Numbered from the stretch's first letter, positions 7,688-16,379 are shown. The stretch is 64,000 bases of DNA from Limnohabitans_A sp048020265 (GCF_048020265.1 NZ_CP171843.1:1178001-1242000); one strand, 5' to 3'. Notes: generated from the sequence alone by a model not told the origin. Program-made: numbers and translations.

Positions 7688-8659
7688 ATGCATTCATTGA
7701 AGGGCTTTGGCCAGCAGGCCAGTCAAAAATCCAACAACCAGGCTTGGCCCTTGGTCAAGCGGGTCGCCTGTGGGCTGGGACTCTTGGCAGCAGGGCTGTT
7801 GCTCGGTGCATGCAGCAGTTTGCAAACAGCGCCGCCAGTTGAGCCCGGCGTCCTGCCTGTGGCTGAGCGCCGCGAGTTGCGTCTCGGACTGGCCTTGGGC
7901 GGTGGTGCAGCCAGGGGGTTTGCCCATGTGGGCGTGATCCAGGTGCTGGAGGAGGCGGGTCTCAGGCCCAGTCATGTGGTGGGCACATCGGCCGGCAGCT
8001 TGGTGGCCTCCTTGTATGCCAGCGGCAAAAGCCCGCAGGAGTTGGTGCGTGTGGCCGAATCCATGCAGGAAGCCGAGATCACCGACTGGATGCTGCCGAT
8101 ATTGAATCGGGGCGCATTGCGCGGAGAGGCTTTGGCCAAGTATGTGAACACCCAGGTGGGCGGCAAATCGCTGGAACAGATGAAGATTCCGCTGGGCATC
8201 GTGGCCACCGACTTGAGCAGCGGGCAGGCGATCACGTTCCGAAGGGGCAATACCGGGGCCGCGGTGCGGGCGTCAAGCGCAGTACCTGCGGTGTTCCAGC
8301 CCGTGCGCGTGGGTGAGCGGGAATATGTCGATGGCGGTCTGGTGGCCCCCGTGCCTGTGCGTCAGACCCGTGAGATGGGGGCCAACTTTGTGATCGCGGT
8401 GGACATCTCGAGCGACCCGGAGGGCAACCCTTATGGCGACACTTTCCAGATCCTGATGCAAACCTTCGCCATCATGGGCAAGAGCATCAACACCCTGGCG
8501 CTCAAAGAGGCCGATTGGGTGGTGCGTCCGGCTTTGTCAGGGGTCAAAAGTGCCGATTTCGGGGCACGCCAGCGGGCCATCGAAGCGGGCCGAGCTGCCA
8601 TGCGGGCTGCGTTGCCTGCTCTGAAAGTGCGTTTGGCTCAGTTTGAAGAGGGGCGATGA
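7688..8659 (+). CDS. Patatin-like phospholipase lipoprotein (RssA-type)
   Basis: Predicted lipid acyl hydrolase of 323 residues. The N-terminal hydrophobic segment ends in the lipobox LLGAC (Cys near residue 38), so the protein is probably a lipoprotein anchored in an envelope membrane. The patatin fold is shown by the oxyanion motif GGGAARG, the nucleophile elbow GTSAG with Ser101, and the catalytic Asp215 in DGG. A GAGGA ribosome-binding site precedes the ATG. It is divergent from the iron-binding protein gene and shares its short promoter region, so the Fur-like site there could affect it as well. Substrate unknown; the related RssA of enterics is also poorly defined. Confidence 0.92.
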   Translation: MHSLKGFGQQASQKSNNQAWPLVKRVACGLGLLAAGLLLGACSSLQTAPPVEPGVLPVAERRELRLGLALGGGAARGFAHVGVIQVLEEAGLRPSHVVGTSAGSLVASLYASGKSPQELVRVAESMQEAEITDWMLPILNRGALRGEALAKYVNTQVGGKSLEQMKIPLGIVATDLSSGQAITFRRGNTGAAVRASSAVPAVFQPVRVGEREYVDGGLVAPVPVRQTREMGANFVIAVDISSDPEGNPYGDTFQILMQTFAIMGKSINTLALKEADWVVRPALSGVKSADFGARQRAIEAGRAAMRAALPALKVRLAQFEEGR

Positions 8660-8723
8660 GGGCTTTGGCCCCTGACAGCTGTTTGTCACACCCGCGAAGT
8701 CGGGTATCCACGGTCGCTGAAGG

Positions 8724-8753
8724 AAAAAAAAGGGCTGATCTTGCGATCAGCCC
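8724..8753 (-). terminator. Intrinsic terminator of the phasin gene
   Basis: A perfect 9-bp stem (GGGCTGATC at 8732-8740, GATCAGCCC at 8745-8753) with loop TTGC; on the minus strand it is followed by a run of eight T. It lies about 100 bases past the phasin stop. Bases 8660-8849 hold nothing else that I recognise. Confidence 0.85.
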
Positions 8754-8849
8754 TGGAAGGGATCCCTGTTTCCCAGACGAAATTCAAAGAGATCCGAGGA
8801 GACAACTTGCAGCGAACAGGCCTTTGCAAAACCTGTCCGCGTTGAAAAA

Positions 8850-9383
8850 TCACTTCTTCTTGCCAGCCTTGGGGGCAGCAGTTTGTGTCACGGCGGCCAG
8901 GTTGGACTCGGCCAGATCGGTGGCTTGCTTGACGGCTTTTTGCACCGACTCAAAAGCGGTGTTGGCGGCAGTCACGGCACCCTTCATCATGGCCACAGCT
9001 TGCTCGGAGCCAGCGGGGGCGTTTTGGGCGGCGCTGTCCACCAAGCTGGCGAACTGCTTTTGTGCGGCTGCGGCCTGGGCTTCGAAAGCCTTGGTGAACT
9101 CGCTGTTGGTGCCCGAGGCGATGTCGTACAGGTGGCGGCTGTAAGCGGCGGTTTTTTCAGCCAAAGGCTGGAACAGGTTGGCTTGCATGGCCAACAGTTC
9201 CTGGGCGTCTTTCACGCTCAGGGCGGCTTGGGTGTTGTTGGCGGACTCGTCCAGGGCAGCTTTGGCCACGCTCAGGTTCAGTTCGACCATTTTTTCCACG
9301 CCTTCGAAGGCTTTGGCGGTCAGGCCAAACAGGGTTTCCAGGTTGGCTTTGTGCGAGGCGACGATTTGTTCAGCGGTCATCAT
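8850..9383 (-). CDS. phaP: Phasin family protein (PHA granule-associated)
   Basis: Amphipathic helical protein of 177 residues that coats polyhydroxyalkanoate granules. The Phasin_2 pattern is clear: an N-terminal MMTAEQIVASHKANLETLFGL stretch, then almost continuous Ala-, Gln- and Glu-rich helix, ending in the basic tail PKAGKKK. GGAG lies six bases before the first ATG. A 17-bp palindrome about 75 bases upstream is a candidate site for the PHA repressor PhaR (separate entry). No phaA, phaB, phaC or phaR gene lies in the window. Its presence implies the organism stores PHA. Confidence 0.93.
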   Translation of the reverse strand: MMTAEQIVASHKANLETLFGLTAKAFEGVEKMVELNLSVAKAALDESANNTQAALSVKDAQELLAMQANLFQPLAEKTAAYSRHLYDIASGTNSEFTKAFEAQAAAAQKQFASLVDSAAQNAPAGSEQAVAMMKGAVTAANTAFESVQKAVKQATDLAESNLAAVTQTAAPKAGKKK

Positions 9384-9455
9384 GAGGATCTCCAGATCAA
9401 AAGATAAATGTGGTTTCAGGAAGACTGCGCCGTAACTGGCCGGGGCCGTACAACT

Positions 9456-9472
9456 ATGTTGCAGTGCAGCAT
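9456..9472. promoter_or_regulatory. 17-bp palindrome upstream of phasin, candidate PhaR operator
   Basis: ATGTTGCAGTGCAGCAT is an inverted repeat around the central G with a single mismatched pair. TGC/GCA-rich repeats are known PhaR targets upstream of phasin genes. It lies between the divergent phasin and amidohydrolase genes (193-base gap), so it could act on either one. Binding is inferred. Confidence 0.5.
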
Positions 9473-9576
9473 GGTTTGAATTTTAGGGTTTCCACGGGGT
9501 ATTGCAAGGGGATGGACCTGCTGACGGCTCAGTTTAGAGAGGGTTTTCTAGAATCAAGGCCCCACCAGACTCGAGC

Positions 9577-10506
9577 ATGCACGCCTACTACGCCGACCAT
9601 TTCGTCCTGCCTTTGCCCGAAGGCCACCGCTTTCCGATGCGCAAATACAGCCGCCTGCGCGACCGCCTGACGCAAGAGCTGCCGGGCGTGGTCATGCGCG
9701 AAGCCCCGGCCGCGAGCGACGGCGAGCTGGCGCTGGTCCACACACCCACCTACATCCAGGGCGTGGCCATGGGCAGCCTCGAGGCGGCCTTGCAGCGCGA
9801 GATCGGTTTCCCCTGGAGTCCGGCCATGGCCGAGCGGGCGCGCCGCTCGGTCGGGGCCACGGTGGCTGCAGCGCGGGATGCGCTGGCCCAGGGCGTGGCG
9901 GGCAATCTGGCGGGCGGCACGCACCACGCCTATGCGCACAAGGGCGGGGGCTTTTGTGTGTTCAACGACATTGCCGTGACGGCCCGCCTGATGCAGGCCG
10001 AGGCCTGGCGGCACCACCGCCAAAAGATGAAGGTGGCGGTGATCGATCTGGACGTGCACCAGGGCAATGGCACGGCGCATATTTTTGCGGGCGACCCGAG
10101 CGTGTTCACCCTGTCGCTGCACGGCGAAAAGAACTTCCCCTTCCGCAAGGAGCCGAGCGATCTGGACGTCGGCCTGCCGGACGGCTGCACCGACGAGCCG
10201 TATCTGGCCGCGCTGCACCAGGCGCTGCAGACCCTGCAGGACCGCTTTGATCCGCAACTGGTGATTTACCTGGCCGGGGCCGACCCGCACGAGGGCGACC
10301 GGCTCGGGCGGCTGAAATTGACTGCCGACGGCATGCAGGCGCGAGACCGGGTGGTGATGGACTGGGCCTGGCAGCGCAGGCTGCCGGTGGTGCTGTGCAT
10401 GGGCGGGGGCTACGGCCACGACATCGAGACCACGGTGCAGGTGCAAATGCAGACCTGGGATGTCGCTTTGGGCTACTGGCAACGCTGGCACAATCTCGGG
10501 CGATGA
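9577..10506 (+). CDS. Histone deacetylase-like zinc amidohydrolase
   Basis: Class II histone deacetylase/acetylpolyamine amidohydrolase family protein, 309 residues, cytoplasmic. The active-site elements are all present: GGTHHAYAHKGGGFCVFNDIA (the His pair and Gly-rich loop), DLDVHQGNGTA (zinc ligands Asp and His) and the third zinc ligand Asp in LAGADPHEGD. In bacteria such enzymes remove acetyl groups from polyamines, small amides or proteins; the substrate here is unknown. The stop overlaps the start of the thioesterase gene (ATGA), and that gene in turn overlaps the nitroreductase gene, so the three are translated as a unit. Confidence 0.92.
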   Translation: MHAYYADHFVLPLPEGHRFPMRKYSRLRDRLTQELPGVVMREAPAASDGELALVHTPTYIQGVAMGSLEAALQREIGFPWSPAMAERARRSVGATVAAARDALAQGVAGNLAGGTHHAYAHKGGGFCVFNDIAVTARLMQAEAWRHHRQKMKVAVIDLDVHQGNGTAHIFAGDPSVFTLSLHGEKNFPFRKEPSDLDVGLPDGCTDEPYLAALHQALQTLQDRFDPQLVIYLAGADPHEGDRLGRLKLTADGMQARDRVVMDWAWQRRLPVVLCMGGGYGHDIETTVQVQMQTWDVALGYWQRWHNLGR

Positions 10507-10943
10507 ACACGCCTGCCAAACCCCAAGCCGACGCCCGCAGCAGCTACAAAGCGTTTCGCGCCATCAGCACCCGCTGGATGGACAACGACGTCTACGGCCA
10601 TGTGAACAACGTGGTCTATTACAGCTGGTTCGACACCGCGGTGAACGCCACCCTGATCGAGCAAGGCGTGCTGGACATCCACGCGGGCTCGACCATCGGC
10701 CTGGTGGTGGAAACCCAGTGTTTTTACTTTGCGCCCTTGGCGTTCCCTCAAACCATCGACGCGGGCATTCGCGTGGCCAAGCTGGGCACGTCCAGCGTGC
10801 GCTACGAGGTGGGCCTGTTCGCGCAGGGCGAAGACCTCACCGCCGCCCGGGGCCACTTTGTGCATGTGTACGTGGACCGCGAGACCCGTCGCCCCGTGCC
10901 CCTGCCTGCCGCACTCAAAAATTTTCTGGAGACTTTGACATGA
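10503..10943 (+). CDS. Acyl-CoA thioesterase, 4-hydroxybenzoyl-CoA thioesterase family
   Basis: Single hotdog-fold domain of 146 residues. The family signature is visible near the N-terminus as RWMDNDVYGHVNNVVYYSWFDT, where the Asp/His/Asn segment forms the active site. It probably hydrolyses an acyl-CoA, but the substrate is not identifiable. The ATG at 10503 overlaps the amidohydrolase stop, and its own stop overlaps the nitroreductase start; both are ATGA overlaps. These overlaps fix the start within a longer open frame. Confidence 0.9.
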   Translation: MNTPAKPQADARSSYKAFRAISTRWMDNDVYGHVNNVVYYSWFDTAVNATLIEQGVLDIHAGSTIGLVVETQCFYFAPLAFPQTIDAGIRVAKLGTSSVRYEVGLFAQGEDLTAARGHFVHVYVDRETRRPVPLPAALKNFLETLT

Positions 10944-11677
10944 GCATTTCCCCCATCGGCCCGCAGGTCAGCACCCGCGTGAACGACCCGGCGAGCGTGG
11001 ACGCCGCCATCCTGAGCCGCTTTTCAGCCCGCGCTTACTTGCCCAAAGCCGTCGACCGCAGCATCTTGCAAGAGGTGCTGAGCATTGCCGCCCGCGCCCC
11101 CAGCGGCACCAACACCCAGCCCTGGAAGGTCTATGTGCTGCAAGGCGCCAAGCGCGACGAGCTGGTGGCCAAGACCTGCGCGGCGCACGACGCCATCAGC
11201 GCCAACCCGGCATTGGCCTCTGATTACGCCGAGGCCTACGACTATTACCCCGAAAAATGGGTCAGCCCCTACATCGACCGCCGCCGCGAGTGCGGTTTTG
11301 GCCTGTACGGCGTGCTGGGCATTGGCAAGGGCGACAAGGCGCGCATGCACCAGCAGCACCAGCAGAACTTCCGCTTCTTCGACGCGCCTGTGGGCCTGAT
11401 TTTCACCATCGACAAGGTGATGGGCCGGGGCAGCTTGCTGGACTACGGCATGTTCTTGCAAAGCATCATGGTCGCCGCCCGCTCCCGTGGCCTGCACACC
11501 TGCCCTCAGGCGGCGTGGAACGGCTTTTCCAAAATCATCCTGCCCCATGTGGGCGCGGGCGAGAACGAGATGGTGGTCTGCGGCATGGCGCTGGGCTATG
11601 CCGACGAGTCGGCGCTGGTCAACACCTTCCAGACCACCCGGGTGTCCGCCCAAGACTTCACCCACTGGCTGGACTGA
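10940..11677 (+). CDS. Nitroreductase family oxidoreductase
   Basis: FMN-dependent reductase of 245 residues that uses NAD(P)H to reduce nitroaromatics, quinones or related compounds. The FMN phosphate-binding start is visible as SRFSARAYLP and ARAPSGTNTQPW, and the C-terminal GMALGYAD matches the family. It is close in pattern to the larger nitrobenzoate/nitrophenol type group (about 220-250 residues). It is the third gene of the amidohydrolase-thioesterase-nitroreductase unit and lies 26 bases before the transporter genes, which suggests a shared transcript and a small organic acid or amino-acid derived substrate. Confidence 0.92.
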   Translation: MSISPIGPQVSTRVNDPASVDAAILSRFSARAYLPKAVDRSILQEVLSIAARAPSGTNTQPWKVYVLQGAKRDELVAKTCAAHDAISANPALASDYAEAYDYYPEKWVSPYIDRRRECGFGLYGVLGIGKGDKARMHQQHQQNFRFFDAPVGLIFTIDKVMGRGSLLDYGMFLQSIMVAARSRGLHTCPQAAWNGFSKIILPHVGAGENEMVVCGMALGYADESALVNTFQTTRVSAQDFTHWLD

Positions 11678-11703
11678 CGCTTCTATAAAGACAAGGGTCT
11701 GGT

Positions 11704-13575
11704 TTGGGATTCGACGCACTGGCGCTGCAACTGCTCAATGGCCTGAGCCACGCCACCACCTTGTTTTTGATGGCCTCCGGGTTGACGCTGATTTTTGGCG
11801 TGACCCGGATCGTCAACTTCGCGCATGGCAGCTTCTTCATGCTGGGGGCTTTGTGGTCGGCGCACGCGGTGACGAACTGGTGGCCTGCCATGGCGGACAG
11901 CGCCTGGGGCTATGGCACGGTGATCTTGATGGGCGCGTGTGTGGCCGCCTTGCTCGGGGCCGTGACCGAAGTCACGCTGCTCAAGCGCATGCGCCACGCG
12001 CCGCAGCTGTACCAACTGGTGGCCACCTTCGGCCTGACGCTGGCGCTGCACGACGCGATGCGCTGGTTCTTTGGCCCTGAAGAGGTGTTCGCGCCGCGCT
12101 TTCCGGGCCTCAAGGGCGCGGTCCAGCTGGGCGAGTCGTATTTCCCGACCTGGCAACTGTTCACTTTGGTGCTGGGGCCGCTGGTCTGGCTGGGCCTGCA
12201 CCTTTTGCTCACGCGCACCCTGTGGGGGCAGCGCGTGAAGGCGGCCACACAAGACCGCGAGATGCTCGCCGCGCTGGGCGTGAACCCCGCGCCGCTCATG
12301 TTGGGTGTGGTGATGCTGGGCTGCGGCTTGGCGGGCTTGGCCGGGGCGCTGCAGCTGCCGCGCGAGCCCGCACATTTGCAAATGGACGTGAACGTGGTGG
12401 TCGAGACCTTTGTGGTCGTGGTCACGGGCGGGCTGGGCAGCATTGGCGGGGCTTTTGTGGCGGCGCTGCTGATCGGCGTGATCCACGCCTTGGGCCTGAG
12501 CTTTTTCCCGCAAGCGACCTTGGTGCTGGTGTTTTTGACCATGGCGGTGGTGCTGGTTTGGCGGCCGCAGGGCCTGGCCGGGTCGGCCGCGCAAGGGGAG
12601 CAGCGCGAAAGCGTGCCGGTGTTTGCGCTGTGGCCTGTCGCGAGCTGGGGCCGGGCGCTGTTGGTGGCGGTCTTTGTGGGCTTGACGCTGCTGGCCTGGG
12701 GGCAGGGCGATTACGGCCGCAGCCTGGCCGAAGACGTGATGGTGATGATGCTGTTTGGCCTGAGCCTGCAGTGGATGATGGCTTTGGGCGGCCTGGTCAG
12801 CTTTGGTCACGCGGCGTTTTTTGCGCTGGGGGCCTATGGCGCAGCGCTCTCGCACCTGCACTGGGGCGCTGCTTTGCCAGCCGCTTTGGCCGCAGGCATG
12901 GCGCTGGCGCTGGCCGTGGCCTTGGCCTTTGGCGCTTTGGTGGTGCGCAGCAGCGGGGTGTACCTGGCCATGCTGTCGCTGGCGCTGGCACAAATGATTT
13001 GGGCGGGGGCCACGCAATGGGTGGATCTGACAGGGGGTGACAACGGCCTGATCGGCCTGCGTTTGATTGCCCCCGAGTCGCGTGCGCTGTGGGACGCAGC
13101 GCTGGGCGTCTTCATGCTGTTGGCTTTGGCGGGCATGGCGCGTGTGGCCCGCTCCAGCCGGGGCGCGGCTTTGCAGGCTCTGCGCGATGCGCCCCTGCGG
13201 GCAGCCGCCAGCGGTTTGCCGGTGCAGGCCTTGCGTTACCAGGTGTTCGTGGGCAGCGCCACTTTGGCGGGCCTGGCCGGGGGCTTGTGGGCGGCGTTCA
13301 AAGGGGCGGTGTTTCCTTCGGTGGCCTCCGTCGCCATGTCGGTGGACGCTTTGCTGGTGATTTTGCTGGGCGGGGTGCACCAGCTGTGGGGCTCGGCCGT
13401 GGGCAGTGCGCTTTTGGTGTGGGGCGGGGCTGAGTTGGGGCAGGGTCTGGATTATTGGCGCGGTGTTTTGGGCTTGGTCATCATGCTCGTGATGGTGCTG
13501 GCCCCCAGTGGCGTGCTGGGTGGGCTGCAGATGCTGTTGGCCCGCTTTGCTTCTCCAAAGGGGAGCCGCGCATGA
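11704..13575 (+). CDS. Fused LivH-LivM branched-chain amino-acid type ABC permease
   Basis: Inner-membrane permease of 623 residues that joins the two usual subunits in one chain. The N-terminal half (about 1-290) is LivH-like (FGVTRIVNFAHGSFFMLGA, TGGLGSIGGAFVAALLIGV). The C-terminal half (about 320-623) is LivM-like (GLVSFGHAAFFALGAYG, LALAQMIWAGATQW). Each half has about eight to ten hydrophobic segments. The best start is TTG at 11704 with AAGG upstream; no ATG is in a suitable place. It overlaps livG by ATGA. No LivK-type binding protein is in the window, so the substrate, which could be an amide, urea or an aromatic acid, is open. Confidence 0.9.
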   Translation: MGFDALALQLLNGLSHATTLFLMASGLTLIFGVTRIVNFAHGSFFMLGALWSAHAVTNWWPAMADSAWGYGTVILMGACVAALLGAVTEVTLLKRMRHAPQLYQLVATFGLTLALHDAMRWFFGPEEVFAPRFPGLKGAVQLGESYFPTWQLFTLVLGPLVWLGLHLLLTRTLWGQRVKAATQDREMLAALGVNPAPLMLGVVMLGCGLAGLAGALQLPREPAHLQMDVNVVVETFVVVVTGGLGSIGGAFVAALLIGVIHALGLSFFPQATLVLVFLTMAVVLVWRPQGLAGSAAQGEQRESVPVFALWPVASWGRALLVAVFVGLTLLAWGQGDYGRSLAEDVMVMMLFGLSLQWMMALGGLVSFGHAAFFALGAYGAALSHLHWGAALPAALAAGMALALAVALAFGALVVRSSGVYLAMLSLALAQMIWAGATQWVDLTGGDNGLIGLRLIAPESRALWDAALGVFMLLALAGMARVARSSRGAALQALRDAPLRAAASGLPVQALRYQVFVGSATLAGLAGGLWAAFKGAVFPSVASVAMSVDALLVILLGGVHQLWGSAVGSALLVWGGAELGQGLDYWRGVLGLVIMLVMVLAPSGVLGGLQMLLARFASPKGSRA

Positions 13576-14393
13576 GCCTTAATACAGTTTTACAGGTGCG
13601 CGGTTTGGCCAAGCACTTTGGCGGCGTGCGGGCGTTGGACGGTGTGGACTTCTCTGTGGCCGCAGGCCAGTGCGTGGCCCTGATTGGCCCCAACGGCGCG
13701 GGCAAGTCGACCTGTTTTGCCTGTCTGGCGGGTCAGCAGGTGCCCACGGCGGGTGAGGTGCTGTGGCAAGGCCAGTCGCTGTTGGGCAAGTCGCCCGCCG
13801 AGCGCCAGCGCCTGGGCGTGGCCCGCACCTTCCAGGTGGCGCAAACCTTTGAGGCGCTCTCGGTGCTGCAAAACATCCAGCTGGTGCTGCGCAGCGCCCA
13901 GCCGCTGGCTTGGTGGGACCGTCTGGACCGCCGCCAGCCCGAGCGGGCGCTGCGTCTGGCCGCGCAAGCGGGCTTGCAAGCCCAGGCCCACGGCACCGTG
14001 GCCGATTTGCCGTATGGCGCGAAAAAACGCCTGGAGCTGGCCATGGCGCTGGCGGGCTTGCCCGACGCTGTGCCTGGCACCGGGGTCGATCAGGGTGCCC
14101 ATGCAGCGCAGTCTTTGCTGCTGCTCGACGAGCCTGCTGCCGGGCTGGCCCTGGCCGAGCGGGCCGACATGATGGCGCTGGTGCGCCAGGTGGCCGCTCA
14201 AGGCGTGACGGTGCTCTACACCGAACACAACATGGACGCCGTGTTTGGCGTGGCCGATCGGGTGCTGGTGCTGATGCAAGGCCGCTTGGTGGCCGACGGC
14301 CTGCCCGAAGTGGTGGCGCAAGACCCGCAAGTGCGCGAGCGCTATTTGGGGCTCGACTTCGACATGAAAGGTTTGCGCGATGTTCACCGTTGA
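13572..14393 (+). CDS. livG: LivG-type ABC transporter ATPase with an insertion before Walker B
   Basis: Cytoplasmic ATPase of the branched-chain amino-acid transporter family, 273 residues. The Walker A motif GPNGAGKST is near residue 40 and Walker B is LLLLDEPAAGL. The signature motif is the degenerate LPYGAKKRLELAMAL, normal for LivG. Between signature and Walker B there is a stretch (GLPDAVPGTGVDQGAHAAQS) about 14-16 residues longer than in typical LivG, which usually has only a few residues there. The start overlaps the permease stop (ATGA) and the end overlaps livF by 14 bases. Confidence 0.92.
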   Translation: MSLNTVLQVRGLAKHFGGVRALDGVDFSVAAGQCVALIGPNGAGKSTCFACLAGQQVPTAGEVLWQGQSLLGKSPAERQRLGVARTFQVAQTFEALSVLQNIQLVLRSAQPLAWWDRLDRRQPERALRLAAQAGLQAQAHGTVADLPYGAKKRLELAMALAGLPDAVPGTGVDQGAHAAQSLLLLDEPAAGLALAERADMMALVRQVAAQGVTVLYTEHNMDAVFGVADRVLVLMQGRLVADGLPEVVAQDPQVRERYLGLDFDMKGLRDVHR

Positions 14394-15030
14394 AGGGCTG
14401 AACGCCTGGTATGGCCAAGCCCAGGCCTTGTTTGACGTGAGCCTGTCGGTGGGCGAGGGCGAGCTGGTCGTCATTCAGGGTCTGAACGGCGCGGGCAAAT
14501 CCACGCTGCTGCAAAGCCTGATCGGCATCGGTCCACGGGCGCAAGGCCGCATCACCTGGCAAAACCAGCCCATCCAAACCTGGCCCACGCACCGCCGCGC
14601 CCGGGCGGGTCTGGGTTTCGTCGCCGAAGACCGGCGTTTGTTCACGGCTTTGTCGGTGAAGGAAAACCTGTGGATCGCCGCAAGCTCGGGTTCCAGTGCT
14701 CAGGCCACGCCCGCGCAGCGTTTTGGCCGTGTGATGGCCTTGTTTCCACAGCTGCAAACCATGCTGCAGCGTCCGGCCAGCCAAATGAGTGGGGGTGAGC
14801 AGCAAATGCTGGCGCTGGCCCGCACCCTGATGACTGGCCCGCGCCTTTTGTTGCTGGACGAGCCTTGCGAGGGCATTGCTCCGGTGCTGGTGGCGGCCAT
14901 GCGCGACGCCTTGCTGCAACTGGCCCGCGAAGGCGTGGCCATGCTGGTGGCCGAGCAAAACAACATCCTGGCCCGGCATGCGCAGCGGGTTCTGGTGCTG
15001 ACCAGTGGGCGCGTGGACGCGGCGGCCTGA
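14380..15030 (+). CDS. livF: LivF-type ABC transporter ATPase
   Basis: Second ATPase of the transporter, 216 residues, slightly shorter than the usual 230-240. It has Walker A GLNGAGKST, the signature MSGGEQQMLALAR, Walker B LLLLDEPCEGIAP and the switch His replaced by a Gln (AEQNN), as is usual in LivF. Its start lies inside the end of livG. With the fused permease and LivG it makes a complete transporter core, lacking only the periplasmic binding protein. Confidence 0.92.
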   Translation: MFTVEGLNAWYGQAQALFDVSLSVGEGELVVIQGLNGAGKSTLLQSLIGIGPRAQGRITWQNQPIQTWPTHRRARAGLGFVAEDRRLFTALSVKENLWIAASSGSSAQATPAQRFGRVMALFPQLQTMLQRPASQMSGGEQQMLALARTLMTGPRLLLLDEPCEGIAPVLVAAMRDALLQLAREGVAMLVAEQNNILARHAQRVLVLTSGRVDAAA

Positions 15031-15136
15031 TGCCCGCAGGCCCCCCAGCTGCGCGCAGCCGCATCAGGATGCGCTAGCTGGCCATCCCTTACACTGCCTG
15101 ACAACGACGAGCGGCCCCAGCCGCCATAGACACACC

Positions 15137-16321
15137 ATGATCATCACCAGCCTGCTCGACACCGACCTGTACAAATTCACCATGATGCAGGTCGTGCTGC
15201 ACCAGTTCCCGGGTGCACAGGTCGAATACAAGTTCAAGTGCCGCAATCCCGGCGTGGCGCTGGCCCCGTTGGTCAATGAAATCCGGCAGGAAATCCGCTC
15301 CTTGTGCAGCCTGACCTTCAAGGAGTCTGAGCTGCAGTACCTGCGCTCGCTGCGTTTCATCAAGAGCGACTTTGTGGATTTTCTGGGGCTGTTCAAGCTG
15401 AACGAAAAATATATCCAGGTCATGGCGCTGCCCTCTGGGGAGATCGACATCACCATCCAGGGCCCTTGGCTGCACACCATCTTGTTCGAGATTCCGGTGC
15501 TGGCCATCGTCAACGAGGTGTATTTCCGCAACACCCAAAAAGTGCCCGACCTGATGGAAGGCCGTCGCCGTCTGGACACCAAGATCGCCCAACTGCAGGC
15601 CCCTGGCCTGGAAACCCTCAAGATCGCGGATTACGGCACCCGTCGCCGCTTTTCTCGCGCCTGGCACGAAGAGGTCTTGCGCGTGCTCTCGGCCCGTTTG
15701 GGCACGGGGCCTGAAGGGCAGTTTGCCGGCACCAGCAACGTGTATTACGCCCACCTGCTGGGCTTGACACCGCTGGGCACCATGGCGCACGAGTATTTGC
15801 AGGCGGCGCAGGCCCTGGGTCCGCGCTTGCGCGACAGCCAGGTCTTTGCTTTCGAGTCCTGGGCCAAGGAATACCGCGGTGACCTGGGCATTGCGCTGAG
15901 CGATGTGTACGGTTTCAATGCCTTCCTGCGCGACTTTGACATGTATTTTTGCAAGCTGTTTGACGGCGCCCGCCACGACAGTGGCGACCCGTTCAGCTGG
16001 GGTGAGCGCATGATCGCGCACTACCAGCAAAACCGGGTGGACCCGAAAACCAAGACGCTGATTTACAGCGACAGCCTGACCATTCCACGCACCATCGAGC
16101 TGTTTGAGCAGTTCCGCGGGCGCTGCCAGTTGGCTTTTGGAGTGGGCACCAACCTGACCAATGACTTGGGTTACGAGCCCCTGCAGATCGTCATCAAGAT
16201 GACGCGCTGCAACGGCCAGCCTGTGGCCAAACTGTCGGACTCGCCGGGTAAGGGCATGTGCGATGACGAGAAGTACCTGGCCTATTTGCGGCAAGTCTTC
16301 GACATTACACCTGCGGTCTGA
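15137..16321 (+). CDS. pncB: Nicotinate phosphoribosyltransferase
   Basis: NAD salvage enzyme that makes nicotinate mononucleotide from nicotinate and PRPP with ATP. The product is 394 residues, the normal length for the proteobacterial type. It begins with the family pattern MIITSLLDTDLYKFTMMQ. It also contains YGTRRRFSRAWHEEV and the conserved GTMAHE, whose His is the one phosphorylated during catalysis in characterised members. A long in-frame extension upstream (to 15005) runs back over the livF end and lacks family similarity, so the ATG at 15137 is used. It stands alone between the transporter and the antiporter gene. Confidence 0.95.
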   Translation: MIITSLLDTDLYKFTMMQVVLHQFPGAQVEYKFKCRNPGVALAPLVNEIRQEIRSLCSLTFKESELQYLRSLRFIKSDFVDFLGLFKLNEKYIQVMALPSGEIDITIQGPWLHTILFEIPVLAIVNEVYFRNTQKVPDLMEGRRRLDTKIAQLQAPGLETLKIADYGTRRRFSRAWHEEVLRVLSARLGTGPEGQFAGTSNVYYAHLLGLTPLGTMAHEYLQAAQALGPRLRDSQVFAFESWAKEYRGDLGIALSDVYGFNAFLRDFDMYFCKLFDGARHDSGDPFSWGERMIAHYQQNRVDPKTKTLIYSDSLTIPRTIELFEQFRGRCQLAFGVGTNLTNDLGYEPLQIVIKMTRCNGQPVAKLSDSPGKGMCDDEKYLAYLRQVFDITPAV

Positions 16322-16379
16322 TGCCGATGCCCGGGGCCGTTACCATACGCATCCACAAAAAAACCAAGAGGGCTGAAAG

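Noticed and set aside
11680..11695. CTTCTATAAAG before the Liv permease as a fourth copy of the aceA repeat
   Set aside because: It has an extra A relative to CTTNTATAAG and stands alone; likely a promoter-like or chance sequence.
11683..13380. 565-codon minus-strand frame opposite the fused Liv permease
   Set aside because: Gln/His/Arg-rich shadow sequence with no fold signature.
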